Source: Ampullaceana balthica
Lineage: Eukaryota > Mollusca > Gastropoda > Lymnaeidae
DNA length: 64,000 bases
Assembly (NCBI GenBank): GCA_944989445.1
Contig: CALYLW010000322.1
Location: 589,723 to 653,722 of the forward strand
Direction of reading: 5' to 3'
The notes below the pieces were generated by a model. The model did no database searches, was not told the DNA's origin, and saw only the letters and a program-made list of their open reading frames with translations. Positions 1 to 11,654 of this stretch are shown here, in pieces; position 1 is the stretch's first letter, and every line of letters starts with the position of its first letter. A program made the position numbers and the translations under genes.

Positions 1-135
1 TTCTATAAAACATTGACACTTTCAAATGATATTTCTATAAAACATTGACACTTTCAAATGATATTTCTATAAAACATTGACACTTTCAAATGATATTTCT
101 ATAAAATATCAATATTTGCAAAGGATCTTTCTATA
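1..135. repeat. 32-bp minisatellite upstream of FSIP2-like exon
   Basis: About four tandem copies of a 32-bp unit built around 'aaacattgacactttcaaat' start at the window edge, so the array may extend to the left. It lies about 60 bases before the splice acceptor of the exon at 196. Confidence 0.9.
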
Positions 136-195
136 AAACATTGAGACTTTATGAATTCTGTTCTTGCTACTGACACATTCCAATTGTTCCTCCAG

Positions 196-359
196 TCTCA
201 GCCTTTGATTGCCTTGCGCTTCCCAAACGGCAAAAAGTATTTGAGAAAACCTTCCTGCCAGTGGGAGATTTACTTCCGGTGTGGTCTAACGTCTCATTGG
301 ACACCAAACTTCCGGTTCCACCTAGTCATGGCGGGAAATTTACCCTCTACACAAATAAG
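196..359 (+). CDS. FSIP2-like exon carrying the LPVP motif
   Basis: The acceptor is a pyrimidine-rich tract ending tcctccag. The exon reads in frame 3 from base 198 and ends YTNK at a gttagt donor, phase 0. The frame continues directly into LGEPKYISRQ of the exon at 1116. The donor and last exon bases are repeated downstream in a 47-bp array. Confidence 0.7.
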
Positions 360-3300
360 GTTAGTGTGACACTAACTAGGTCAAACATGTGCACTACACA
401 AATAAGGTTAATGTGACACTAACTAGGTCAAACATGTACACTACACAAATAAGGTTAGTGTGACACTAACTAGGTCAAACATGTACACTACACAAATAAG
501 TTTGTACGCTTTACACTGACCTTGATAGTAAGGATATGGGGTTGCAGATGGGGAGCAACAAAGGGTTACCAACAGATTGCAGGAAATAATGGATACACAT
601 AAAGTAATATCTTTCTAATTGTATTCTGATCAACGCCATTAATAGAAATTTATTATGTCAATAACCATTGAGAAATATGACACAGTGTATCACTCTAAAA
701 GCCATTAAAAGAAATATAACACTTTAGAAGCCAGTGAGAAAAAGTATCTTTTCAAAGACCATTAGTAAATATATCATGTTAAAATCCGTTGAGAGATATG
801 TATTATTTTAAAAGCTATATACATGTCTAAGACTATGTTGAACAATTTTAATAGAAATTTATCGTTTTTAAAAAAGCTTTTGTTAGGATTGTATTATCTT
901 TAAGGCCACTGATAGAAATGTATCATGCTAAAGGCCACTGATAGAAATGTATCATGCTAAAGACCACTGATAGAAATGTATCATGCTGAAGGCCACTGAT
1001 AGAAATGTATCATGCTAAAGGCCACTGATAGAAATGTGTCATGCTGAAGGCCAGTGATAGAAATGTATCATGCTGAAGGCCAGTGATATCAAAGTTTCGT
1101 TGAACTGGTCCCCAGCTTGGAGAGCCCAAGTACATCTCAAGACAGCGTTATGACTTTGATCTCACCAACCCTCAGGGGAGGTCAGCCCCTGGACCGTATG
1201 ATTCACTGGCTGACCCTTCACTTCGGTTTTATTTCACATCTCCACGAGCTAAGCGCCATCTGGTGGATAATGGACTTGTCACTGACAGGGGAGAGATTAA
1301 GTGCACAGTCCAAGAATTCAATCAGTATAGGTGAGTCTTTCAATAAATACAGGTGAGTGATCAAACATTTCTTGAATGTTGTCGAGCGGCAGCGCACTGG
1401 ACTGTCGTACCGATGGACACGGGTTCGAATCCGTGTGAAGGCAAGGGTTTGTTCCCGGGGCCTAGGGCGTCCCTGAGTCACCCCGCTCCGAATGGGTACC
1501 TAACACTACATGTAGTTAGGCGGCTGGGTAATGCGTGGAACCCACAAAGCCGTGGCCAGTGAATGCTGCATCACTTGCCAACAGATCATCTGTCATGGTC
1601 TGTGGACGCAACTATCTTCTGCATAGAAGGAGCGTCTGTATAGATAAGATAAGATAATATTGACTATCGCATATTACTATTACATATTAGGGGCTGTCCA
1701 TAAATTACGTCAACAAAATAGGGGGGGGGAGGGGGTCTGAAAATTTTTGACAATTGTTGACAAGGGGGAGGGGGGGAGGTCAAGAAAAGTTGACGTCAAC
1801 AATGTTACTTTTAAAAAAAAATTTTAATACTTAACTTAAGTTCACTTAACAAATGAAAGTTAGACAGCGTTTGTAGTCCTGTGTTACACACTCGCCCAAC
1901 CTTCAGTATTTTAATTGATCTAACCCTATTCCTAGTTTTTAAAAACCGTGCTGTGCTTTTAGAGACCCCACACAATTCAATATAGACACACGAGATGTTT
2001 ACTGGTAACACTTATTTTTTCAAAGTTGTTGTTTGTTGGTCTGCTGTGCAAAAAAAAATAAGTAAGTAGACAGTCTACATTATACTATTTGAATGTCTAT
2101 ATATAAATTATAAAATGCACTATTGGTTATACTAGACTGTATTAGAAATCATTGGCTTTCACTGTGAAATTAGATTAGGTCTAACGGTCTAAGTCTAAAG
2201 TTAAAGATTAAATGATTAAAGTTAAAGGGTAATCCTGCAGTTTTGGCACCTATATTATTTTGCAGCGAATTAATGATTAATATATATTATATTTTTGCTA
2301 TTACAGTACTAATTTTTTAGTTTTTTTAACTTCTAAGGCATTTTTCGGCTCTAAACAATACATAGTTAACATAGTCATAGTCCGAACTCGATACGAACGA
2401 TAAACTATACAACTATTTTTTTGTATCACCCTACTTGCCGAGTTGTCACAGTAAGATGCCAAATAAAATGTTCTCAAGTACAAACAAACAAAATAAGAAT
2501 CAAACGTCTAGTAACGAAATAAAAAATTAAATATCAGGTAAAATCTTTATTGATCTTGTAAGAACAATAAAATATATATTGATCTTCTTAGAACAATAAA
2601 GTAGATGAATGGTTCCTGGATAATTTTTAAAAAAACTTCTTCAGTAAGTAAATTAATTTTAGCATGGGTAACAAATCTGGCTAGCAAGGTGCTAGATAAA
2701 CAAAATGAATGTATTTACAAGAGCCAAAAAAATGCCTAAGAAATTTTAAAAACTAAAAAATTAGCGCTGTAATAGTTAAAATATAACATATATTAATGCA
2801 TTTAATAATTAAAAATGAAAGTTCTCAGGAGAAAAGAAAATTAGCAGCGAAATAATATACGTGCCAAAACTGCAGGCTTATCCCGGCCCTTATTTGAAGT
2901 CTTAAAAATACAGTACATGTCTAGAATGTTTAGAATTATCATTAATTATGAAATATTGTTAAATAGGCCTAGGCCTAATTATTTTTCTTCCCTGGTTTTG
3001 TGTTTTTTGTTTTTGTTTTAAATAACAAATTTATTAACAATTGAATTAATAACTTAATTTTTGTTTTTTTAGATGTACAATGGAGAAACCAAACTTTCAC
3101 AAGTTGTTGTATGAAGGATATTTGAAGGCATTTCCCAACAAGCGCAAGCAAGACTCTCAAAGAGAAGTAACTGAAATTTGGAATAAATTGAAAAAAGAGG
3201 ATGATTTGCCAACAAAAGTAGATTCGTTATTGAATAGTTATGCCGCCTTAGCACAGAAAAATAAGGCAACATTAATGAGCTTCTGGGCAGACCAGTCTAT

Positions 3301-6300
3301 GAAGAGTGTAAATGTTCTTCCTAAAAAAGCAGCCACACATGTAAAAATTGAAAAAGAAGTTGTGAAACATCAAACACAAACCATTCAACAAGACCACATA
3401 GAAATCGATTTAGAAGCTTGTCCATTAAGTACTACTTGTGATGAAAAATCTGTAAAATACAAAGCAAAAGTACAAGGTGAATTACTGAGTCAGATAAGCA
3501 TCTTCAAGACCGATTTGATTGGCTTGTATAAACGAAAAGAAAGTGGTGTTTTAAGTTCAGATCAGGAAAAGGAACTAAAAGGAAAAAAAATTAAGGTTGA
3601 TGAGCTAGAAAAAAAACTGAAAAGAAAGAAATATGAACAAGAAAAACAGAAGATATACCGAAAAAAGAAAAAAGAAACTTTAGCGCAAATTTGTGCTGAA
3701 AATCCTGACGTCAGCAGCAAATTAAAGATCCGACAGAAAGCTGGTCGACCAACAATTGAAGAAGATCAGCCGCTCCTTTTAAAAACCATTGTTGACATTG
3801 CATTGTATGGGTCTGCTGCTCACGACAAAAGACAGAGTGAAATTTATCGTAGTGTTAGAAATCTCGATGATTTGACAGAACAATTAAAGATTCAAGGTTT
3901 ACAAATAAGTAGAAGCGCTGTTTATACTCGCCTTTTGCCAAAACGAAGTTTATCATCAGAAGGCAAACGCCATGTAACAACTGTGCCAGTGAAGTTAATT
4001 CGAGCGCAAAATGATTTACACTCAAAACACATTGATGGTAGGTTTTGTACAGCTACTTTGAATCACCTAGAAGAAGTGGCTTCTTTGTTAGGTAATTTTA
4101 CTTTAAAAAATGACATACCCAGATTGTTAAAGGTGAAAAAATGTACTTAATTAGTATAGATGTACTTGTAACTGAGAGAAATTTGAAAATCTCAGCTTTA
4201 AAATATTCTTTTATTACCAAAACAAAGATGTCCCAACTGAGCCAAAATTTTAAGACATGTTTGAATAAAACAGGAAACTGCAGAAAAAATTCACTCATAC
4301 AAATATAATGCAAAGTTACAGTCAATGCCATAGGCTAGAAACCTAAGTTTTGTTTTAAATGATTCCCAGATTATTTTGTTTCTTTCCACCATGTAGACCT
4401 TAATGCCTTTCTGCCCTTAAAAAATGGCGTCAAGCATTTTACTCAATGACCCCAGTAAGTGGAGCCTATTGCCCCACGGGGCCTTTTACCCTGCTTTACC
4501 CTAATGTGTAAACATTTTTGTAAACCCTGTAATCTCTTTTCTGTTTAGTGTAAGCCTTTGTAGTTATGAATTGGAAATATGTCATAAGTTCAAAGTTTAT
4601 TAAACTTTGTTTTTCTAAACATTTTTCTTTTTATTATTTATTTATTTATTTTTTGTTTATTTTTTTTTGGGGGGGGGGTTATCAAATGTTGACGTAATTT
4701 TATAGGGGCGGTCTCTGGAAGTTTGACAAGTTGTTGACAAGGGGGAGGGGGGAGGTAAAAATTGCCAAAAAATTGTTGACGTAATTTATGGAAAGCCCCT
4801 TACAGAATCACATTCTATAAATAAGATTATTGTGTAAAGACTTGGATTTTATTACTTTTACATTCATTTTAAATTGCGAAAGTTGCTATATTATATGAAT
4901 AAAAATTCTGACACTAATTTCATCTCTGCGCCTTGTTGCTAAAGGGAGTTTATCAGGTATAGAGCCGTTACAGAACTTGCCCTCCAGAAGAAGCGTGAGG
5001 ACAGACTGAAGGAAGAGAGTGTGAACCGGATGTTGATTGATTGGCCGGTGAGCTGCCACGATTCAAACATTGTGGGCTGTCCTGGATATTTTAACTTGAC
5101 TAACTTTTAAATTGATCCACTCTTCAGAATGAAACATGGAAACTGCTTCAATTAAATAGTATAGCTGTTCATTACCCGAAACTGTAATTGTTCGATTGCT
5201 TTAGTTTAACGATATTAAACAAACTTTTTTTTAAAATATATATATTAGGGTTTCCAAGAAGGGTAGAAATTAAAGCTAAAAGCAATAGTGTAGTTATTTT
5301 TTTGAATGTGTGACACAGAATAGTTCAATTTTTTTTAATTAAGTAAGTGAGAAATAGTTTAACTATTTGAAATACACGTACATTAGCAAAATGAATGTAT
5401 GCACACATTGCTGACTGTCAAGCTCTGGGTTGACATTGTGACAGATGATATCTCCCAGTCATTGTGACAGATGACATCTTCCAGTCATTGTGACAGATGA
5501 CATCTCACAGTCATTGTGGTAGAAGTTGTATCTCAGTCATTGTGACAGATGATATTTCCCGGTCTTTGTGACAGAAATTATCTCCCAGTCATTGTGACAG
5601 AAGTTATCTCCCAGTCATTGTGAAAGAGGATATCTCCCGGTCATTGTGACAGAGATTATCTCCCAGTCATTTTGACAGAAGTTATCTCCCAGTCATTGTG
5701 ACAGAAGTTATCTCCCAGTCATTGTGACAAAAGTTATCTCCCAGTCATTGTGACAGAAGTTATCTCCCAGTCATTGTGACAGAAGTTATCTCCCAGTCAT
5801 TGTGACAGAAGTTATCTCCCAGTCATTGTGACAGAAGTTATCTCCCAGTCATTGTGACAGAAGTTATCTCCCAGTCATTGTGACAGAAGTTATCTCCCAG
5901 TCATTGTGACAGAAGTTATCATCCAGTCATTGTGACAGAAGTTATCATCCAGTCATTGTGACAGAAGTTATCATCCAGTCATTGTGACAGAAGTTATCTC
6001 CCAGTCATTGTGACAGAAGTTATCTCCCAGTCATTGTGACAGAAGTTATCTCCCAGTCATTGTGACAGAAGTTATCTCCCAGTCATTGGGACAGAAGTTA
6101 TCTCCCAGTCACTGTGACAGAAGTTATCTCCTAGTCATTGTGACAGAAGTTATCATCCAGTCATTGTGACAGAAGTTATCTCCCAGTCATTGTGACAGAA
6201 GTTATCTCCCAGTCATTGTGACAGAAGTTATCTCCCAGTCATTGTGACAGAAGTTATCTCCCAGTCATTGTGACAGAAGTTATCTCCCAGTCATTGTGAC

Positions 6301-9300
6301 AGAAGTTATCTCCCAGTCATTGTGACAGAAGTTATCTCCTAGTCATTGTGACAGAAGTTATCATCCAGTCATTGTGACAGAAGTTATCTCCCAGTCATTG
6401 TGACAGAAGTTATCTCCCAGTCATTGTGACAGAAGTTATCTCCCAGTCATTGTGACAGAAGTTATCTCCCAGTCATTGGGACAGAAGTTATCTCCCAGTC
6501 ATTGTGACAGAAGTTATCTCCAAGTCATTGTGACAGAAGTTATCATCCAGTCATTGTGACAGAAGTTATCTCCCAGTCATTGTGACAGAAGTTATCATCC
6601 AGTCATTGTGACAGAAGTTATCTCCCAGTCATTGTGACAGAAGTTATCTCCCACTCATTGTGACAGAAGTTATCTCCCAGTCATTGTGACAGAAGTTATC
6701 TCCCAGTCATTGTGACAGAAGTTATCATCCAGTCATTGTGACAGAAGTTATCTCCCAGTCATTGTGACAGAAGTTATCATCCAGTCATTGTGACAGAAGT
6801 TATCTCCCAGTCATTGTGACAGAAGTTATCTCCCAGTCATTGTGACAGAAGTTATCATCCAGTCATTGTGACAGAAGTTATCTCCCAGTCATTGTGACAG
6901 AAGTTATCTCCAAGTCATTGTGACAGAAGTTATCTCCCAGTCATTGTGACAGAAGTTATCTCCCAGTCATTGTGACAGAAGTTATCTCCCAGTCATTGTG
7001 ACAGAAGTTATCTCCCTGTCATTGTGACAGAAGTTATCTCCCAGTCATTGTGACAGAAGTTATCTCCTAGTCATTGTGACAGAAGTTATCTCCCAGTCAT
7101 TGTGACAGAAGTTATCTCCCAGTCATTGTGACAGAAGTTATCTCCCAGTCATTGTGACAGAAGTTATCTCCCAGTCATTGTGACAGAAGTTATCTCCCAG
7201 TCATTGTGACAGAAGTTATCTCCCAGTCATTGTGACAGAAGTTATCTCCCAGTCATTGTGACAGAAGTTATCTCCCAGTCATTGTGACAGAAGTTATCTC
7301 CCAGTCATTGTGACAGAAGTTATCTCCCAGTCATTGTGACAGAAGTTATCTCCCAGTCATTGTGACAGAAGTTATCTCCCAGTCATTGTGACAGAAGTTA
7401 TCTCCCAGTCATTGTGACAGAAGTTATCTCCCAGTCATTGTGACAGAAGTTATCTCCCAGTCATTGTGACAGAAGTTATCTCCCAGTCATTGTGACAGAA
7501 GTTATCTCCCAGTCATTGTGACAGAAGTTATCTCCCAGTCATTGTGACAGAAGTTATCTCCCTGTCATTGTGACAGAAGTTATCTCCCAGTCATTGTGAC
7601 AGAAGTTATCTCCCAGTCATTGTGACAGAAGTTATCTCCCAGTCATTGTGACAGAAGTTATCTCCCAGTCATTGTGACAGAAGTTATCTCCCAGTCATTG
7701 TGACAGAAGTTATCTCCCAGTCATTGTGACAGAAGTTATCTCCCAGTCATTGTGACAGAAGTTATCTCCCAGTCATTGTGACAGAAGTTATCTCCCAGTC
7801 ATTGTGACAGAAGTTATCTCCCAGTCATTGTGACAGAAGTTATCTCCCAGTCATTGTGACAGAAGTTATCTCCCAGTCATTGTGACAGAAGTTATCTCCC
7901 AGTAAATGTTATTTTATTCTTTTGGCGGGGGGGGGAGGGGGGTCCAAGATTTTGTAACAGGGGAATTGGAGCAGGAGCAGTAATTTGTATAAATTATGAG
8001 ACATCACTTTCTTCTGCTACCATTTGTTATCTTAGTAAAACCATAAACTAAATAGCTAAATGTAGCTTAAAAATAAATATTTTAAAGAAACCATAGAATA
8101 AACAAATAACTTTCCATCGCTATATTAGAGAAACCATAAAATAAACACATAATTTTCCATTGTTATTTTAGAGAAACCATAAAATAAATAAATAACTTTC
8201 CATTGCTATTTTAGAGAAAAGATAAACTAAATAAAGTTGAAAGACACAGACAGACAATGAGTGAACCACCTAGAAAGAACTGGACTATTGGTGGACTTGA
8301 GGTATGGACACTGTTATTTTCTCATATAATCTATATCATTGCATCTATATATTTTTATGTTCGTATTTTCCATTCTTTATCTATAAATACAAATTTTGAA
8401 AGCAATGTGATATGAGGATTCTTAAGCTTTTTTTCTTATCATTCTAATTCCCAAGAAATATATTCAGATTAAATTAATAATGAAAAATATTTTTTTATAT
8501 AACATTTTTGCTTGATACAGAAAATTAAGCAATTCAAAAAAACTTAACATAATGGTATGTTAAAAATTTATATAAAATTAAAAATAAAAATGAACTTAAC
8601 ATATTTCAGATGTATGAACAGAACTTAGTGAATATCTTTAAGAAAAGAAAGGAAAAGAAGCATGGTCAACCTAAAAACAAGAGCCAATTTAAGGTTAGTT
8701 TATTATGTTGATGAGGGATGGGGTTAGGGGAAAATTTAAAAACACTTAGGATCTGGTTTTTGGAAACACCTTTCTTATTCCGTATGCAAGAACAAACTCA
8801 TACAAATTTTCGTTCTTCCCGTCCGGAATTCGGGCATGGAATGGGTTGCCTGAAGAAACCAGGAAATCCAAAACTTTATCAACATTTAAATATCTAATAA
8901 GAATACAGGACTAAACACAAACCATAGATAAGGGTAGGACGCAATAATCTTCTGTATAGAAGGAGCGTCTGAAACAGATAAGATAAGATAATTTAGTTAC
9001 ACTGTATCTGTATTTTGATCATAAGTAAGCACTTTTTCTTTAGAAAAGAGAACAATTTACAACATTTGAATTTTTTATAACTTAAAGTTTAAAATTGTAT
9101 TTATATAAACTAATTTTTTGGAAAAGTTGTTTTTTCTATTGAGATAGATCTTTCAATTTTAATAAAATACTTAATTACAAACATACATAATTATACAGAA
9201 AAGATGTATTTAAAGTATATTTACTATCATGAAAACATATATTTAAGTTATAAATGAAACTCTTTTGAATGCGAACATTTTACATACTTTACAGAAAAGC

Positions 9301-10386
9301 AAAAGAAAAGTAAAGATGAACATAGATAAAAAAGATGAAGAAAAGACAGCAGAAGAAAAAAATAATGAGGGAGGATATAGTTCAGAAGAAGAGAAAAGTA
9401 ATGAAGAAACAGATGAAAAGAAGATTCAAGAAACAACTGTGAGATTTAATCTTTAATTCTCTAAATTTATTCAAATTAAGTATTTTTTTAAATTAATATA
9501 CTTGTACATGGTATTATTTAGATCCAAAGTTATATGTCATCAATATCATTTAAAAGGAGACAAAAAAAATTTACATTTTTTACCTACACAAATTTTATTT
9601 TAAAATTAAATAATCATAAAAGTGATTCAGAAATAGTCTTAGAGATTACAATAAAATATTCATAAAAATTCATTAATTAATCCAAATATTTTAAAATAAA
9701 TTACTTACTTGCCAGTCTTAAAATATCTATTATCTCTTGCAGAGATCAACTGGCCGTGGCAAAACTTTAGTCAAGGAACTTCGACAAAGAGAAAAGGAAC
9801 TTCAAGAACGTTTAGAACAGCAGAGAAAGCGCAGGGAAGAAGAATATAACAGAAAGGTTTGGCAAGTTTGTGTAAATATATAAATTATTTTTTTTTAAAC
9901 ATATGAAAGGGTATTAATTTATCTACAAACTTTACACGATGTTTTTCATAGTCTTCCCTCCCTTTCTATATTTCTAATGAATAACAAATTTAAAGTCTCA
10001 TTTTAGAATCCTAAAATGTTGAATATAACATTCTAATATCATTTTTTTTTAAATATCTATTGTTATTTTTTTATCTGTTTTAGCTAGAAGAAAACTGGCG
10101 TGAAAGACAGCAAAGACAGGCACAACTCTTACAACATGAGGCTGAAATTGAGGCTACGATCAAGGAAAAACGCTTGCTGCAGATACAAGACAGGGAAAGA
10201 ACTCTACAACAGCAAAGAAGGAAGCAAGAGAAGCAACTCATGAAGATAAAAAAAGAACTGGCTGCTGGGCGTAAAAAACCAAAGTCAAAGCCAAATGAAG
10301 ATGGAAAGGAAAATAAAAGTCATGAAAATTATGAAAGCTTACATGAAAAAGAAGACAACAACAATAGCTTACATGAAGATGAATGA
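196..10386 (+). CDS. FSIP2-like N-terminal domain and coiled-coil protein (5' end missing)
   Basis: Exons read as 196-359, 1116-1330, 4945-5047, 8215-8301, 8610-8693, 9295-9438, 9743-9856 and 10084-10386 (TGA). All junctions have GT-AG and matching phases and give about 403 residues. The exon at 196 begins inside a codon, so the start lies left of the window. The first three exons carry the order LPVP, then YDFDLTNP, then DPSLRFYF, then a cysteine-containing EFNQYR stretch. This resembles the N-terminus of fibrous sheath-interacting protein 2, a sperm-tail protein in vertebrates. The last exons are Lys/Glu/Gln-rich coiled coil (RQREKELQERLEQQRKRREE). Vertebrate FSIP2 is several thousand residues long; this gene stops early and has its own poly(A) signal, so it is a short relative. 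A sperm-flagellum role is inferred from the family only. The family call is moderate; the exon structure is firm. Confidence 0.6.
345..500 (+). repeat. 47-bp tandem array containing the exon's splice donor
   Basis: The last bases of the exon (ctacacaaataag), its gttagt donor and the next intron bases recur at 47-bp steps. Potential donors lie at 360, 407 and 454; a fourth copy near 501 has lost the GT. Because 47 is not a multiple of three, use of a later donor would shift the frame. Confidence 0.85.
890..1090. repeat. 29-bp minisatellite before an FSIP2-like exon
   Basis: Roughly seven copies of a 29-bp unit (ccactgatagaaatgtatca plus nine bases). The array ends about 25 bases before the ccccag acceptor at 1115, so it occupies the branch-point region of that intron. 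Confidence 0.9.
1116..1330 (+). CDS. FSIP2-like exon with the YDFDL domain core
   Basis: The acceptor is ccccag and the donor is gtgagt, phase 2. The exon encodes YDFDLTNP, DPSLRFYF and VQEFNQYR, the part most like FSIP2. The split Arg codon (AG|G) completes at base 4945, giving QYREFIRYRAV across the junction. Confidence 0.75.
1375..1660 (+). mobile_element. tRNA-derived SINE
   Basis: A tRNA-like head carries a box-A-like stretch (gtcgagcggcagcg) and a perfect box B (ggttcgaatcc at about 1423). A body containing 'tccgaatgggtacct' follows, and then the tail cttctgcatagaaggagcgtc with GATAA repeats. A related element lies at 57228. The GATAA tail matches the LINE 3' ends at 8755 and 10803, so the SINE probably borrows that LINE's machinery (inference). 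Confidence 0.75.
2228..2884. mobile_element. MITE with long terminal inverted repeats (copy 1)
   Basis: Ends read ggtaatcctgcagttttggc and, inverted, ggataagcctgcagttttgg. Homology between the arms extends well over 100 bases (aatgcattaatatat, gagaactttc). It is nested inside the transposon at 1690-4799. A second copy lies at 39300-39971. It encodes no protein. Confidence 0.75.
3080..4150 (+). CDS. Transposon-encoded protein, N-terminal part, truncated
   Basis: A 356-residue ORF rich in Lys and Glu has a predicted coiled coil at about residues 130-200 and the conserved-looking blocks KIRQKAGRP, DIALYGSAAHDKR, SAVYTRLLPKR and RHVTTVPVKLIRAQNDLHSKHID. I associate these blocks, from memory, with a widespread invertebrate transposon-protein family, but I cannot name its catalytic class. 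The reading after SLLG (about 4092) is unlike the family, and the DNA there reads TTAG|gtaatt, a good splice donor. The last 19 residues are therefore probably intron read-through, and the downstream catalytic exons are missing before the right TIR. A 'tttttttag' acceptor just before the ATG suggests an upstream exon or UTR intron. Confidence 0.6.
   Translation: MEKPNFHKLLYEGYLKAFPNKRKQDSQREVTEIWNKLKKEDDLPTKVDSLLNSYAALAQKNKATLMSFWADQSMKSVNVLPKKAATHVKIEKEVVKHQTQTIQQDHIEIDLEACPLSTTCDEKSVKYKAKVQGELLSQISIFKTDLIGLYKRKESGVLSSDQEKELKGKKIKVDELEKKLKRKKYEQEKQKIYRKKKKETLAQICAENPDVSSKLKIRQKAGRPTIEEDQPLLLKTIVDIALYGSAAHDKRQSEIYRSVRNLDDLTEQLKIQGLQISRSAVYTRLLPKRSLSSEGKRHVTTVPVKLIRAQNDLHSKHIDGRFCTATLNHLEEVASLLGNFTLKNDIPRLLKVKKCT
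5430..7903. repeat. 26-bp satellite, about 95 copies, intronic
   Basis: The unit is gtcattgtgacagaagttat followed by ctccca. It is diverged at the left end (5430-5700), nearly perfect in the middle and at the right end. Variant copies (atcca for ctccca; cctgt; ctagt) are scattered and partly periodic, which fits unequal exchange of blocks. It lies in the FSIP2-like intron between 5047 and 8215. The array ends abruptly at a G-run around 7925. Confidence 0.97.
8080..8230 (+). repeat. 43-bp tandem repeat containing the exon's splice acceptor
   Basis: Copies of 'tttccattgctattttagag' recur at 43-bp steps and give acceptor-like AGs at 8128, 8171 and the used site 8214. Only the last copy continues into coding sequence. 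Confidence 0.8.
8755..8994 (+). mobile_element. LINE 3' end with GATAA tail
   Basis: The segment shares its whole length with the inverted copy at 10803-11158 and with 41190-41406. It includes 'ttcttattccg', 'cttcccgtccggaattcggg', 'cttctgtatagaaggagcgt' and terminal GATAA repeats. The copy at 40851 carries a reverse-transcriptase C-terminal fragment upstream, which identifies the family as a non-LTR retrotransposon. Confidence 0.75.
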
Positions 10387-10696
10387 ATATCACTGAAAAA
10401 CACTAGGCTTTCAAAATGTGTTTCAAGGGAATGAAACAAAACTAAGTCATGGTGTGAAGTTCTGAAAACATAAAGATCTTTTATGAAAATGAGGGATTTT
10501 TTATCTCTATCAAATAATGACTTAAAAGCCAAATTTTGTATTTGTGTTGTAGTTATGACAAAACTGCTGTGATATTTTCATTATAGATCTTAAAAGTAAT
10601 TTTTGTATAATTTTATTTCCAATGCTGTGATATATTTTCTTAATTTGTATATGTATAAAAATACAACTTTTTTCATTTTTTTAATTTTTTATCTTT

Positions 10697-10702
10697 AATA
10701 AA
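10697..10702 (+). terminator. Poly(A) signal of the FSIP2-like gene
   Basis: AATAAA lies 311 bases after the TGA stop, followed by AT-rich DNA. It is the first canonical signal after the stop, which supports a true gene end here. Confidence 0.6.
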
Positions 10703-10802
10703 TTACAATTTATAAAATATTGATGTGTTTAAAAATGTTATTGATTTAAAGTGGATATTAACTTGAAGAAGTTTAATTTTATACTGAATCTTTTTACATG
10801 AG

Positions 10803-11158
10803 TCTTATCTTATCTTATCTTATCTGTTTACAGACGCTCCTTCTATACAGAAGATTATTGCGTCCTACGCTTATCTATGGTTTGTGTTTAGTCCTGCATT
10901 TTTATTAGAGATTTAAATGTTGATAAAGTGTTGGTTTTCCTGGATTCTTCAGGCAACCCATTCCACGCCCGAATTCCGGACGGGAAGAAGGAAAACTTGT
11001 ATGTGTTTGTTCTTGCATACGGAATAAGAAAGGTGTTTTTATCCTTATGTCTATCTGAGGGTTGTATTAAGTTATCTTTGTGTTGTATTTCTAAATTAGA
11101 ATTAATTGCTTTATGTATGATTACTACTTTGCTCTTGGTTCTTCTTGCCCTATAGTAT
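10803..11158 (-). mobile_element. LINE 3' end, inverted copy
   Basis: On the minus strand this is the same 3' module as at 8755, ending in four TTATC (GATAA) repeats at 10803. The two copies face each other about 1.8 kb apart around the last exons of the FSIP2-like gene. The short ORF at 10928 on the plus strand is antisense to it and not a gene. Confidence 0.75.
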
Positions 11159-11654
11159 TACATCCAATGTCCTGATTCCTATGATTTGGCATCAAATGAC
11201 TAAAAAGCCTATAGCATTGAAAAAAACTGCAGACTTTAAATCCCAAAGTAAGATATCAAATGTCATATCAAATCCTTTAGTATAAATACAGGTGCAGGAT
11301 TTATTATTTATTTCATCTTTTAGAGGTGCTGGATTCATTATTAACTTCAGCTTTCACAGGACTAGTTTGTGTTTGTTTTTTTTTACTTCTGAAAAATGTG
11401 TAAAAATACCAAATCTAAACATTATTTATTGAGTAGGTGAAAAAAATCTGAGAATTAACCTAATAAATGAATCACCAGAACGTGAAGTTGAACCATGTAT
11501 TTAAAAATCAAAATTGTGTATTTTTGAATGTAAGAGCTTGTAATATTTCATATAACTTGAACAATTGGAAGGAATCATTATTTAATAATTTTTATCAAAG
11601 AGAACACCAAAAGCTAAACAATACATGGCCCACAGGATTATTTTGGTTGGATAG
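11159..11654. other. Unassigned spacer
   Basis: AT-rich sequence in which I see no gene, element end or repeat. Confidence 0.5.

Larger units (their letters stand above)
1690..4799 (+). mobile_element. 3.1-kb TIR DNA transposon with TTA target duplication
   Basis: The left end ggggctgtccataaattacg and the inverted right end ggggctttccataaattacg differ at one base. Both are followed by G-rich subterminal tracts with repeated 'ttgacaagggggagggg'. Flanking TTA at 1687-1689 and 4800-4802 is a 3-bp target duplication. The element sits in the intron between FSIP2-like exons 1116-1330 and 4945-5047 and holds the ORF at 3080 plus a nested MITE at 2228. A 3-bp TTA duplication is usual for PIF/Harbinger-type elements, but I did not recognise the transposase class, so the superfamily is left open. 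Confidence 0.8.

Noticed and set aside
5430..7903. Regular 26-bp repeat suggestive of a CRISPR-like array
   Set aside because: Units are directly adjacent with no unique spacers, there are no cas genes, and the context is an animal intron.
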